From Zag111 sp963635055 (lineage in GTDB: Bacteria; Cyanobacteriota; Vampirovibrionia; Gastranaerophilales; Gastranaerophilaceae), in the NCBI GenBank assembly GCA_963635055.1, contig CAVHEM010000009.1:9783-73782 (forward strand): a stretch of 64,000 nucleotides of DNA, written 5' to 3'. Positions 7,551 to 17,208 of this stretch are shown here, in pieces (position 1 is the first letter of the stretch; each line of letters begins with the position of its first letter). The notes beneath the pieces are model-generated. The model had not been told where the DNA came from. It ran no database searches and worked only from the letters and a program-made list of their open reading frames with translations. Made by a program: the position numbers and the translations under genes.

Positions 7551-9320
7551 ATGAGAACAGAGAGTTCTGAGAATAGGCAAAAAACACCAAGAACCAGAGA
7601 GTGTAACAAGAGGGTTAAAATACTCTTGGCATTTTATTGGTTAATTGTCGGGATATTAGTTTTACACTTAATCAAATTGCAAATTTTTGACCCGTATAAC
7701 TACCGTGAAAAAGGTAGAATACAAAGGGCAAATAATGATTTTGCCGTACGTGGAGATATTTATGATAGACATGGCATAAAACTTGCAACAGATAGAATTT
7801 ATTATAATATTTACGCAAGACCTGTAGAATATTCAAAGAAAGAAAATCCGAGAAAAATTGCACATTTGCTATCTCCAATTCTTGGAATTCCGGAAGCAGG
7901 TTTGTATAAAAAACTTTCAAATACAAAAATCCCTGTTATTGCTGTTAAAAAAGATGTTGATAGAGATACGGCTAAAAAAGTTATGGCTGTACTTAGCGAA
8001 AACGGATTTCGTTCAATAAGTTTAGACAAAAAGAACACAAGAGAGTATCCGCAAGGGGTGTTTGCTTCTCATGTTCTCGGTTTTTATAATTTTGATGCCG
8101 GAGTATCAAACGGTGTTGAACTTACGGCAAAAGACAAGTTAGAACACGCCGTTCGTGCTACGTATGAAAAAACTCGTGATGGTAGAATTATTTATAAAAT
8201 TCCGACCGACCCGATTGGTCCTACACGTAACCCGAAAGGGCAAGATGTTACATTGACTATTGATGCTGCAATTCAACACGTTTGTGAAAAAGAATTAGCT
8301 AAAATCATCACCGAAAAAGATGCTTTGCGTGGTGCGGTAATTGTTATGAACCCTAAAAATGGTGAAATTCTTGCTTATGCGGTTTATCCGACTTATGACC
8401 CTAACAATTTCCAAAAGGCTTCAAACTTACAGATTAAAAACTGGACGTTGACTGATGTTTATCCTCCTGGGTCAACATTTAAAACAATTACGGTTACCAG
8501 TGCAATGGAACTTGGTAAAATTAACGAAAATTCTATAATTGAAGATTCAGGAAGAATGAAGTTTGGCGGTTATACAATCGAAAACTATGATTACAAAGAA
8601 AAAGGTGCCCCAGGTAAAATCAATTTGGTTTATTTGTTTGAGCACTCAAGTAATATAGGTTCTGTTAATGTTGGAGCATTGATGAGTCACCATGAGTTTT
8701 ACGATATGCTCAAAAAGTTCGGTTTTGGTGCTAAATCAGGTATTGACCTTCCTGGGGAATCTTCTGGTTTGTTGGCTCCGCCAAAATTGTGGGATAAAGG
8801 GTTACATATTACAATGTCTTACGGCTATGGAACTTCTGTTTCTATAATGCAAATGGTTTCTGCCGTGTCAGCTCTTGCGAATAACGGAGTAAGAGTTACT
8901 CCGCACGTAATTAAATACTCTGCAGAGGAAGAAGCGGAAAAAGTTAAACGTATTCCGACGATTTCGCCTGAAACCGCTCGTACGATTACAAAACTTCTTG
9001 CAATGAGCGTTAATAACGGTAAATCTTGTATAAAAATGGATAAATACAATGTTGCGGCTAAAACAGGAACTTCAAGAAAACCTCTTGAAAACGGTCCTGG
9101 GTATTCCGGTGCGATGTACACTTCAACAATCGGGTATTTGCCGGCTAGTGACCCGCAAGTTTTGATTTATGTAGTTGTAGATAGTGCAAAAAAAGGACCG
9201 GTTTGGGGTAATACCGTTGCAGGTCCGGTATTTCACGAGGTCGCCGAACAGACCGCAAGAATTTTAGACTTGAAACCAGACAAAGTTCCTGCCGTTTCGC
9301 CTGCTAATAAGAATAATTAA
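7551..9320 (+). CDS. ftsI: penicillin-binding protein 2/FtsI-type transpeptidase
   Basis: A 589-residue class B penicillin-binding protein that cross-links septal peptidoglycan. There is one N-terminal membrane anchor (about residues 24-45), then the dimerisation/pedestal domain (VRGDIYDRHGIKLA), then the transpeptidase domain. The active-site motifs are visible: STFK with Ser308, SSN, and KTGT at about 504. The frame is open back to 7497, but 7551 is preferred because GAGGGA precedes it. The enzyme is assigned to division rather than elongation because murE follows 15 bases after its stop, the classical ftsI-murE order of division clusters. Lipid II is the substrate and the periplasm is the site of action. 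Confidence 0.9.
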   Translation: MRTESSENRQKTPRTRECNKRVKILLAFYWLIVGILVLHLIKLQIFDPYNYREKGRIQRANNDFAVRGDIYDRHGIKLATDRIYYNIYARPVEYSKKENPRKIAHLLSPILGIPEAGLYKKLSNTKIPVIAVKKDVDRDTAKKVMAVLSENGFRSISLDKKNTREYPQGVFASHVLGFYNFDAGVSNGVELTAKDKLEHAVRATYEKTRDGRIIYKIPTDPIGPTRNPKGQDVTLTIDAAIQHVCEKELAKIITEKDALRGAVIVMNPKNGEILAYAVYPTYDPNNFQKASNLQIKNWTLTDVYPPGSTFKTITVTSAMELGKINENSIIEDSGRMKFGGYTIENYDYKEKGAPGKINLVYLFEHSSNIGSVNVGALMSHHEFYDMLKKFGFGAKSGIDLPGESSGLLAPPKLWDKGLHITMSYGYGTSVSIMQMVSAVSALANNGVRVTPHVIKYSAEEEAEKVKRIPTISPETARTITKLLAMSVNNGKSCIKMDKYNVAAKTGTSRKPLENGPGYSGAMYTSTIGYLPASDPQVLIYVVVDSAKKGPVWGNTVAGPVFHEVAEQTARILDLKPDKVPAVSPANKNN

Positions 9321-9335
9321 ATGGGAGATATATAA

Positions 9336-10811
9336 ATGAGATTAGATGAATTAATTGAATATTTGAAGTATGAAGACTTAATCAATTTTAAAAATGTGGA
9401 AATTTCAGGAATTTCTTATAATTCAAAAACAACCAAAAAGGGTGATATTTTTATCTGTATGGTAGGTGAACACACTGACGGGCATGAATATGCTCAAATG
9501 GCGATTGATAATGGTGCTGCAGCACTTTTGGTGGAACACAAAGTCGAAGGTGTTAAAGTTCCGCAGGTTCAAGTTGATTCTACACGTCATAAAATTGCGG
9601 ATATTGCAGACAGATTTTATTCAAGTCCTTCAAAAGGTTTGAATTTGATTGGTATTACAGGTACAAACGGAAAAACTACAGTTACCCACTTGATTCAAAA
9701 AATCTTTGAAGAAAACGGTCAAAAATGTGCGCTTATCGGTACTTTGGGGTATAAGTTGTCATCAAACGGAGAGTATCGTGATGCAAAACATACAACTCCA
9801 CAAGCACCGGAACTTCAAGCAACTTTACGTATGATTAAAGACGTTGAAAAAATTGATAATGTTGTAATGGAAGTAAGTTCTCACGCTCTTGAACAAAACC
9901 GAGTAGGTGGTTGTCGTTTTAACGGTGCGGTTTTGACTAATTTAACTCAAGACCATTTGGATTACCATATTACAATGGAAAATTATTTTAAGGCAAAAGC
10001 AATCTTGTTTGAAGGTTTATCTGAAGGTGACTTTGCAGTTATAAATATTGATGATGAATATGGCGACAGATTCTTAGGTGTAGTTCCGGAAGGTGTTCGT
10101 AAATTCACTTATGGTGTGAAAAAAGAAGCTGATGTTATGGCTAAAGATATCAATTTTTCATTAAACGGTGCAGAATTTAAACTTGTTTATGATGGAAAAT
10201 CATATTCCGTAAACTTGCACATGAACGGAATGTTCAGTGTTTATAATGTGTTGGCTGCACTTACTGCTGCTCTTGCAATGGGTATTGATATTAATGTTTC
10301 ATTGAAAGCATTGCAAAATGTTCACGGAGTTGCAGGAAGATTTGAAATCGTTAATAAAAAGCCGTTGGTAATTGTTGATTATGCACACACTCCGGACGGT
10401 TTGGAAAATGTATTAAAAGCAGCAAGAGAAATTACACCGGCTGATGGCAAATTGATTTGTATGTTCGGTTGCGGTGGGGATAGAGATGCTACAAAACGCC
10501 CTAAAATGGGTGCAATAGCACAAAAACTTGCCGATAAGATAGTTATAACAAGTGATAATCCTCGTTCTGAAGACCCACAACAAATTATTACAGATATTAT
10601 TGCAGGTTTGAAATCTGTTGACCCTGAAATTGTAACCGTAGAACCTGACAGAGGCGAAGCGATTGCGTTATTGAAAACTATTGCAAATAACAATGATGTG
10701 GTCCTTCTTGCAGGAAAAGGTCATGAAGATTATCAAATTTTGAAGGATAAAACCATTCATTTTGATGATAGGGAACAAGCAAGAAAAGTTTTTGCAGGAA
10801 GTGTAATTTAA
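9336..10811 (+). CDS. murE: UDP-N-acetylmuramoyl-L-alanyl-D-glutamate--2,6-diaminopimelate ligase
   Basis: A 491-residue cytoplasmic Mur ligase that adds the third residue to the peptidoglycan stem peptide. The ATP loop is GITGTNGKTTVTH, the carbamylated-Lys and His regions are present, and the C-terminal motif DNPRSEDP is the DNPR signature that selects meso-diaminopimelate rather than lysine. This implies a DAP-type wall, in keeping with a diderm. The gene follows ftsI with a 15-base gap and shares one base with nagA, so the three form one operon. Confidence 0.95.
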   Translation: MRLDELIEYLKYEDLINFKNVEISGISYNSKTTKKGDIFICMVGEHTDGHEYAQMAIDNGAAALLVEHKVEGVKVPQVQVDSTRHKIADIADRFYSSPSKGLNLIGITGTNGKTTVTHLIQKIFEENGQKCALIGTLGYKLSSNGEYRDAKHTTPQAPELQATLRMIKDVEKIDNVVMEVSSHALEQNRVGGCRFNGAVLTNLTQDHLDYHITMENYFKAKAILFEGLSEGDFAVINIDDEYGDRFLGVVPEGVRKFTYGVKKEADVMAKDINFSLNGAEFKLVYDGKSYSVNLHMNGMFSVYNVLAALTAALAMGIDINVSLKALQNVHGVAGRFEIVNKKPLVIVDYAHTPDGLENVLKAAREITPADGKLICMFGCGGDRDATKRPKMGAIAQKLADKIVITSDNPRSEDPQQIITDIIAGLKSVDPEIVTVEPDRGEAIALLKTIANNNDVVLLAGKGHEDYQILKDKTIHFDDREQARKVFAGSVI

Positions 10812-11725
10812 TGATGAAAACACCATTACTTATGGAACAACATTTTCATGGTTGTTACGGAATAGATTTTAATAAAGCGACTGTAGAAGATATGCTTGAT
10901 GTTTCTCGCAAGCTTTTGGCGGAAGGTGTTGGGTATATTTTCCCGACAATAGTTACAGATACTGTTGAAAATACTAAAAGACAAGTAGAAATAATCAAAC
11001 AGGCTGCAAAACAGCAAGCTTCTGGCATGGCGAGGATTTGCGGTGTGCATCTGGAAGGTATTTTTCTCAATCCGGAAAAAAAGGCTATTCACAATGCTGT
11101 TCATTTTCTTTCGCCAACTATTGAAAATTACAAATTACTTGAAGATGATTTTATAAAAATCGTAACTCTTGCACCTGAACTTGTTACTCCTGACAGTGAT
11201 TTAATCGGATATTTACATGAAAAAGGTGTAAAAGTTCAGGCAGGACATTGTGTCGGCGGAAATTTGACTGGCTGTGACGGGGTAACTCATACATTTAATG
11301 CAATGAAAGGTGTTGTTCATCGTGGTGAATCAACGGCATTATCAGCCTTAATTGAGGATAATATTTATACCGAAGTTATCGCTGATGGGGTGCATGTTTC
11401 AGATGAGGTTTTAAAGTTACTATTCAAAGCTAAGCCGGCAGATAAAGTTATTTTGATTTCTGATTGTTTGCCGTGTACTCATAGTGAAGTTAGAGAGTTT
11501 TATTTTGCAGATGAAAAAATTTATTTTGACGGAAAATGTGCCGCTTCAAAAGCCGGTACAATCGCAGGGAGTACAAAACTTTTGCCTGATATCGTTAAAA
11601 TACTTGCTCAAAAAAACATGTTCAATCAGGAATTTATATCAAATCCTTACAATTATCACAATATTGACCCAAAAGGAACTTTAACTTGGGACGATGAGTT
11701 TAATGTTGTTGAAGTGAAGGGGTAA
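10811..11725 (+). CDS. nagA: N-acetylglucosamine-6-phosphate deacetylase
   Basis: A 304-residue amidohydrolase that removes acetate from GlcNAc-6-P. The metal and catalytic residues are in place: HFHG near the start, the Glu of GVHLEG, AGHCVGG, HTFNAM and the Asp of ISDCLP. Typical NagA is about 380 residues; this one begins directly at the barrel and lacks the usual N-terminal beta-sandwich half, so it is a short form rather than a broken gene. Its ATG shares one base with the murE stop (TAATG), and a second ATG follows at once. Linkage to wall genes fits recycling of peptidoglycan amino sugars. Confidence 0.85.
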   Translation: MMKTPLLMEQHFHGCYGIDFNKATVEDMLDVSRKLLAEGVGYIFPTIVTDTVENTKRQVEIIKQAAKQQASGMARICGVHLEGIFLNPEKKAIHNAVHFLSPTIENYKLLEDDFIKIVTLAPELVTPDSDLIGYLHEKGVKVQAGHCVGGNLTGCDGVTHTFNAMKGVVHRGESTALSALIEDNIYTEVIADGVHVSDEVLKLLFKAKPADKVILISDCLPCTHSEVREFYFADEKIYFDGKCAASKAGTIAGSTKLLPDIVKILAQKNMFNQEFISNPYNYHNIDPKGTLTWDDEFNVVEVKG

Positions 11726-11772
11726 AATTTTTATATTCGTGTTAAAATTCAATAGTAATAATGGAGTTCATA

Positions 11773-12189
11773 ATGAGTAATAGCCAATTGGATTTGATGA
11801 ATTTGAAAAACTGTATAAGCGCTTTGAAAGAATGCATTGAAGCCTATAAGTCAAATACAGATAAGAAAATACAAGGTTTTATAGAAGATTCTTGCGTTAA
11901 AAGGTTTGAATTTACTGTTGAAACATCTTGGAAAACAATGAAACGATTTTTAAAAGTCGTTTATGGTAAAGATGATAAAGAATTGACCATGAATAATATT
12001 TTTCGTTTAATGGAAGGATATGGATTTATCAAATCTTGGGAAGCATGGCGTGGTTATTATGACCAACGAAATGATACAAGCCATGAATATAATCAAAAGA
12101 AGGCTATTGGTATTTTGAATTCTATGAATGATTTATTAGAAGATGCAAATTACTTATACACAGAATTGAATAAGGAATTAAACAAGTAA
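11773..12189 (+). CDS. HEPN-type toxin / nucleotidyltransferase substrate-binding protein (HI0074-like)
   Basis: A 138-residue all-helical protein of the HI0074/HepT family. The HEPN ribonuclease motif RX4H is present as RNDTSH near residues 101-106. In type VII toxin-antitoxin systems such proteins are toxic RNases, and the partner MNT protein silences them by adding AMP near this motif. The ATG at 11773 is chosen because GGAG lies six bases before it; an ATG also exists at 11761. The stop abuts the start of the partner gene, the usual tight pairing. Older annotation calls this family a substrate-binding subunit of a nucleotidyltransferase, so the toxin role is inferred. Confidence 0.85.
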   Translation: MSNSQLDLMNLKNCISALKECIEAYKSNTDKKIQGFIEDSCVKRFEFTVETSWKTMKRFLKVVYGKDDKELTMNNIFRLMEGYGFIKSWEAWRGYYDQRNDTSHEYNQKKAIGILNSMNDLLEDANYLYTELNKELNK

Positions 12190-12486
12190 ATGCCACTTGG
12201 AATAACAGAAAAAGAGCGTAGTATAATTGTAGGTATTTTGAAAGAATATTTCAACAAATATTCTTTTTATTACTATGGTTCAAGAATAAAAGGAAATTTT
12301 AACAAGACTTCTGATTTGGACATTATGATAAAGGGCAACTCAGAGATGCCTTTGTCTGAATTAGCAGCATTAAAAAACAAATTTGATAAAAGTTTTTTGC
12401 CGTATATTGTGAATTTTACAGATTATTGTAGTATTGATAAAAATTTCTATAATTTAATTAAAAATGATTTAATTCTTGTCAAATAA
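12190..12486 (+). CDS. MNT-type minimal nucleotidyltransferase (antitoxin)
   Basis: A 98-residue minimal nucleotidyltransferase of the DNA polymerase beta fold. The motif GSRIKGNFNKTSDLD matches GSX10DXD exactly, giving the two metal-binding aspartates. The ATG follows the HEPN stop without a gap. In characterised MntA/HepT pairs this enzyme transfers AMP to a Tyr of the HEPN toxin. The small size is normal for the family. Confidence 0.88.
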   Translation: MPLGITEKERSIIVGILKEYFNKYSFYYYGSRIKGNFNKTSDLDIMIKGNSEMPLSELAALKNKFDKSFLPYIVNFTDYCSIDKNFYNLIKNDLILVK

Positions 12487-12553
12487 TTAATACGTTAATA
12501 TTACATATCCTTTATATAATTTTATTGAATTTTTTGTAATAACCTTAAAACCC

Positions 12554-12583
12554 TTGACAAATAAGGGTAAGTAGGTGTATTAT
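12554..12583 (+). promoter_or_regulatory. promoter of the first adhesin/PilZ gene
   Basis: TTGACA at 12554-12559 and TATTAT at 12578-12583 are separated by 18 bases. Transcription from about 12590 gives a leader of roughly 190 bases. That leader is AT-rich and holds a short inverted repeat, ACATG/CATGT, around 12690-12710. I see no other gene in the 292 bases between 12487 and 12778. Confidence 0.7.
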
Positions 12584-12778
12584 AAATTTCGAAGTATATT
12601 GAATTGTAAAGATTTTGTAAATATTTATAAATTTATGTAACAAAACACTAAATTTTTAACACCCTAGAACCGTTTATATAAATATACGAACATGTGAAAG
12701 TGTCATGTGCAAATAGTATAAGGAACGTAAAAATTGCAAAACAGGAACAAGAACATATACGAGAAAGGATTGGCAAAG

Positions 12779-15700
12779 ATGAGAAGAAGTAGAAAAGCAC
12801 AAAGAAGAATTGTTGCATCAATACTTACGGGTGTTTTCCTAATGCAACAGACAATGACATTATCTGTCTTTGCGAGCACTATTACTTCAGTCGGTTCAGG
12901 TGTATCTCAAGATGGTAATACATTTACTATCGATCCGATGAAAACTAACGGAAATATCGGTTTTCAAAGATATTCTGACTTTACGTTGGATAAAGGTGAT
13001 ACTGCGAACTTAAACTTCGAAGGTGTTGAGACATTTGTTAACTTGTTGGATAAAGATAAGGGTCAATTCACTATCAATGGTACTTTGAACTCTATCAGAA
13101 ATAACAATTTCTATGAAGGTAAAGCAATTTTCATTTCACCAAACGGAATGGTTGTAGGTTCATCAGGTGTTCTTAACGTTGGTTCTTTGGGTGTTTATAC
13201 TCACAGTGCCGATCAATATGATACAATTATGCAACAATCTGATATCAGCCATTGGACAGATAGAGATTTAGGATTGACAAGCAACGGTACTATTACTATT
13301 GATGGTAAAGTATTCTCATCTGGTGATATCGCATTGAGAGCAGGTCAAATTAATCTTGGTCAAACAGGTGCTTTGATTGGTGGTTTGAATACCACAGTCG
13401 GTCAAAGTGTTAAAGATAATCCTGCAAACGCTGCTTTATTCTCAAGATTAGTTAATTTTAATGACGCTGCAAATGATAAAAATTCAAGCGGTAAAGGTAT
13501 TATCACAATCAACAACTATGTAGAAAGTGCTTTAGAAAAATCTACAGACGGTTTGAATTTACAAGGTACTGTTGCAAACTATGCTACAGTGACTCAACAA
13601 GATAGTTCTTATGTAAACGGTACTGTTGATTTAGCAAATATTCAAATTTACAATGGACATGGTGATGCTGTAATTGGTGGTAAGATCACATCAAACGGTG
13701 GCAGCTTAAAGATTACTAACCGTGCTCAATTAAAAGATGGCAAAGGTAATTTGACAATCGCTGATGGTGCTAATATCAATTATCGTAGCGGCTCAATGTC
13801 TATCCACAACGGTCCTGTAACTTCAGGTTCTACAGGTTGGGCATCTGATAACGGTAACTATACATCAATGACAATCAACGGCAACTTGTCAGGTAACGGT
13901 GATATGACCATTACTCAACTTGGTGCAGGTGGTATGACATTTGGTAAGAACAGTACAGTTACTAACAACGGTACTTTAACTATTCAAAACGGTAACAAAC
14001 CTGAAAGCGATGCTGCTAAAGAATTGAATGCCGTATCTGCTTCAATGGAAATCAACGGTAAGATTTCTAACACTGGTAAATCAACCATTACAAACTACGG
14101 TAAAGCCTTGAACGTTAACGCTACAGGTAATGTATCAAACGAAACTTCAACATTATCTATGTATAACTTCGGTGAAAATGGTTTTAATGTTGCAAACGGT
14201 GGTTCTATCAACGGTACTGATACAACAATTTATATGTATAACTATGGTGCTGACGGTATGAACACTCATGGCAATGTAACTGCAAAAGGTACAGGCGACA
14301 TTAACATGATAAACTTCGCATCAGGTACAAACGGTATCAATATTTACGAAGATAGTAAAATTACAAGTAATAACAATATCAGTATTACCAACAAAGCAAC
14401 AGGTCGTGACAATAAATCTTTAAGAAACGAAGTTGGCGGTGTTAACGTTAGAGGTTTAATTGATGCTACTGAAATCGTTAATATTGATAGTGATTCAGGT
14501 AACGTTATATTAGGTTATACAACTAACGACAATTTTGTTAAAGGTAAAAATATTAACATCACAACAAATGATGCAAGTATTCTTAACTATGGTGTTGAAA
14601 AAACATTGTTGAATGCAACAGGTAACTTGTCAATGAAAGCAACTGATGGTACTATCGGTTTGACAACTCAAGATAATGCATGTACAGGTTCAGGTTGTAC
14701 CGGTGTTGGTCGTAAAGCAAATGGCAGCCGTGATTTCACAAAATCAATCAACGCAAATATTGGCGGTAACGTTTATGCAAAAACAACAAATGCTGATAAC
14801 ACTGAGCAAGCAGCAAAACCAGAAGGATTAGTTATCAACTATGCTTCTATCGGTAACGATATGAACATTGATGTAGTTGATGCTGACGGTCGTGTTATCT
14901 TGACAGTTGATGATGATTACGGAACTGCTAACAACGGTAAAAAATACAGCATGAACAATGCTAATACAGGTTTGAACGGTGCTACAAACATCAAAGGTTG
15001 GGGCATTTCTTTAATCGCTGATAAAAATATTGGTACAAGCGACAACAAAGTAACCTTTATTCAAACTAAAGATGGTAATGATGGTTACAAAATGGACGTT
15101 TTGGCTAACAACGATATCAATATTAAAGAAAATAGTTACAATGACAGTGCTTACAAGGCTAAAAACGGCGAAACCAAAAGTAACGATGTTTGCACAATGA
15201 TTTCAAGAGAAGGAAGTATTGATGCTGAATTCGGCGGGAATACTTACATTGAAGACATTACTGCAGAAAAATCAATCAATGTTGTTACTCGTGGTAAGAT
15301 ATTGGAAATTGAAAACTTGGGCGATATTCAAAACAAAGACATCTTAACAAACGGTGACTACTTCGGTAAATACACAAACGGTGAAGCTGATGGCGGTTAC
15401 TTGTCAGATGATAGAAAAACTCAATCTTTACCTAATGAAGTTACTTTGAAAGCATTAGATATTAACAAATCAATCAGATCTGACGGTACGAATGTTGATG
15501 GTTATTATGCTTATGCAGATTCAACAGTTAGAGTTAAAAACGCTTTGTTAGACCACGGTAATATGGATATCACGGCTGACCAAATTTATGCTAACGGTAT
15601 TCACGTTGATTACGGCAAAACTGGTCCGAAAAAAGAAATCGATAATTCAACAAAAAAAGTTGAAGGTGCTAAAGAATATCCTACAGGACACGCAGTAAGA

Positions 15701-17104
15701 CCTAAAGATGTTACAGACATCGACCATGACGAACACGAAAGAAACTACTATTACCACACCGGCAAAGGTGACGGTTTCTCTCAAGAAGGTGATGGTGATG
15801 GTTACTACGGACCTGATCATTACCCTGATAACGGCGGTAATTCAAATGTCGATAACGATGACGGTGTAAACAGTGACACTCCTATCGCTATGGAAGAAGA
15901 AAAACCGAATGAACCTGATTTTGGTGATACAGATATCGATACAGATATTGATATTGATACCGACATCGATATAGATAACGATATCGATACAGATACTGAT
16001 ATTGATACAGATATCGACACAGACTTAGATATTGATACTGACTTAGATATCGATACAGATACTGATGACGATGTTCCAGATGAACCAAAACCAGATCCGG
16101 AACCTGATCCTGATAAAGAACCTGATTTTGGTGACACAGATACAGATACTGATATTGATACTGATACCGACATCGACATAGACAACGATATCGATACAGA
16201 TACTGATATTGATACAGATATCGACACAGACTTAGATATTGATACTGACTTAGATATCGATACAGATACTGATGACGATGTTCCAGATGAACCAAAACCA
16301 GATCCGGAACCTGATCCTGATAAAGAACCTGATTTTGGTGACACAGATACAGATACTGATATTGATACTGATACCGACATCGACATAGACAACGATATCG
16401 ATACAGATACTGATATTGATACAGATATCGACACAGACTTAGATATTGATACTGACTTAGATATCGATACAGATACTGATGACGATGTTCCAGATGAACC
16501 AAAACCAGATCCAGAGCCAGATCCAGAACCAGATTTTGGTGACACAGATACAGATACCGATATTGATACTGACACAGATATCGACGTGGACAACGATATA
16601 GACACAGATACTGATATTGATACTGATATAGACACAGACTTAGATATTGATACTGATATTGATATCGATACAGATACTGACGATGATGTTCCGGATAGAC
16701 CGGTTATTATTCCGAAAGTTGACCCAAGTATCATGTACATTCAAAGAAAAATCGATATGGCTGACTTGTCTGCAATTGATAAACGTCAATATATGAGATT
16801 CAATATTTCAGACTCTACTCAACCGGTACTTCTTGAAACTTCTAACTCAGGTATTAACAGTATCCTTGATATTTCAAGAGGTGGTATCGCAGTCGGTCAA
16901 GACAACACATTACAAGTTGGTGATGTTGTTCCGGTACACTTAACTTACGGTGATTTGGATATCGATGCTGATGTTAAGATTGTCGCAACATCAGATAGCA
17001 AAGCCGGAGCACAATTCGTAAACTTGGATCCTGCAACTGCAAACAAACTTCTATACTTGAATATGTTGCTGGAAGATGCACAATATAGCATAACTCTTAA
17101 ATAG
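12779..17104 (+). CDS. exported haemagglutinin-like (TPS-type) protein with Asp-rich repeats and C-terminal PilZ domain
   Basis: About 1441 residues. Residues 1-33 form a signal peptide with a very basic start (RRSRKAQRR) and an FAS end. Next is a segment like the haemagglutination-activity domain of two-partner secretion proteins; residues 113-140 (GKAIFISPNGMVVGSSGVLN) match its NPNGIVFG-type core. A long Asn/Gly/Thr-rich stretch to about residue 1000 looks like a right-handed beta-helix. Conserved cysteines occur in ACTGSGCTG (near 635) and VCTMISREG. Residues about 1047-1304 are alternating Asp-Thr/Ile repeats. The last 105 residues are a canonical PilZ domain with RQYMR (1336-1340) and DISRGG (1364-1369). 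ATG 12779 is preferred over the TTG at 12734, because AAAGGA precedes it and the paralogue starts equivalently. No TpsB transporter gene is in the window. Confidence 0.8.
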   Translation: MRRSRKAQRRIVASILTGVFLMQQTMTLSVFASTITSVGSGVSQDGNTFTIDPMKTNGNIGFQRYSDFTLDKGDTANLNFEGVETFVNLLDKDKGQFTINGTLNSIRNNNFYEGKAIFISPNGMVVGSSGVLNVGSLGVYTHSADQYDTIMQQSDISHWTDRDLGLTSNGTITIDGKVFSSGDIALRAGQINLGQTGALIGGLNTTVGQSVKDNPANAALFSRLVNFNDAANDKNSSGKGIITINNYVESALEKSTDGLNLQGTVANYATVTQQDSSYVNGTVDLANIQIYNGHGDAVIGGKITSNGGSLKITNRAQLKDGKGNLTIADGANINYRSGSMSIHNGPVTSGSTGWASDNGNYTSMTINGNLSGNGDMTITQLGAGGMTFGKNSTVTNNGTLTIQNGNKPESDAAKELNAVSASMEINGKISNTGKSTITNYGKALNVNATGNVSNETSTLSMYNFGENGFNVANGGSINGTDTTIYMYNYGADGMNTHGNVTAKGTGDINMINFASGTNGINIYEDSKITSNNNISITNKATGRDNKSLRNEVGGVNVRGLIDATEIVNIDSDSGNVILGYTTNDNFVKGKNINITTNDASILNYGVEKTLLNATGNLSMKATDGTIGLTTQDNACTGSGCTGVGRKANGSRDFTKSINANIGGNVYAKTTNADNTEQAAKPEGLVINYASIGNDMNIDVVDADGRVILTVDDDYGTANNGKKYSMNNANTGLNGATNIKGWGISLIADKNIGTSDNKVTFIQTKDGNDGYKMDVLANNDINIKENSYNDSAYKAKNGETKSNDVCTMISREGSIDAEFGGNTYIEDITAEKSINVVTRGKILEIENLGDIQNKDILTNGDYFGKYTNGEADGGYLSDDRKTQSLPNEVTLKALDINKSIRSDGTNVDGYYAYADSTVRVKNALLDHGNMDITADQIYANGIHVDYGKTGPKKEIDNSTKKVEGAKEYPTGHAVRPKDVTDIDHDEHERNYYYHTGKGDGFSQEGDGDGYYGPDHYPDNGGNSNVDNDDGVNSDTPIAMEEEKPNEPDFGDTDIDTDIDIDTDIDIDNDIDTDTDIDTDIDTDLDIDTDLDIDTDTDDDVPDEPKPDPEPDPDKEPDFGDTDTDTDIDTDTDIDIDNDIDTDTDIDTDIDTDLDIDTDLDIDTDTDDDVPDEPKPDPEPDPDKEPDFGDTDTDTDIDTDTDIDIDNDIDTDTDIDTDIDTDLDIDTDLDIDTDTDDDVPDEPKPDPEPDPEPDFGDTDTDTDIDTDTDIDVDNDIDTDTDIDTDIDTDLDIDTDIDIDTDTDDDVPDRPVIIPKVDPSIMYIQRKIDMADLSAIDKRQYMRFNISDSTQPVLLETSNSGINSILDISRGGIAVGQDNTLQVGDVVPVHLTYGDLDIDADVKIVATSDSKAGAQFVNLDPATANKLLYLNMLLEDAQYSITLK
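15917..16690 (+). repeat. 207-bp tandem repeat encoding Asp-rich stalk (four units)
   Basis: Units begin at GATTTTGGTGA at 15917, 16124, 16331 and 16532, so the spacing is 207, 207 and 201 bases. Units two and three are almost identical. Each encodes about 69 residues: GDTDTDTDIDTDTDIDID and similar, closed by DDDVPDEPKPDPEPDPDKEP. Inside each unit the codons form a 6-base pattern (GATACA/GATATT). Confidence 0.95.
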
Positions 17105-17127
17105 AGTGAAAGCCAAATAATCAAACT

Positions 17128-17158
17128 AAAAGACCTGCTTTAAAAGGCAGGTCTTTTT
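17128..17158 (+). terminator. terminator of the adhesin gene (also faces typA)
   Basis: AAAAGACCTGC (17128-17138) pairs with GCAGGTCTTTT (17147-17157), followed by T residues. The stem also has a T-rich 3' side on the minus strand, so it may serve typA as well. Confidence 0.85.
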
Positions 17159-17208
17159 ATATGTCATTTTGTTATTTTGAGTTCTTGAAATTACCACAAA
17201 CTTTGAAT

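Noticed and set aside
12734..12778. TTG start for the first adhesin
   Set aside because: The ATG at 12779 has a better-placed AAAGGA and gives the same signal-peptide layout as the paralogue.
15930..16690. CRISPR array from the regular DNA repeats
   Set aside because: The repeats are continuous coding units of 201-207 bp without unique spacers, and no cas genes are present.
15820..16740. Long minus-strand Ser/Val/Ile-rich open frame
   Set aside because: It is the reverse complement of the GAT-rich Asp repeat, which avoids stops in several frames. It has no ribosome site and its composition is an artefact.
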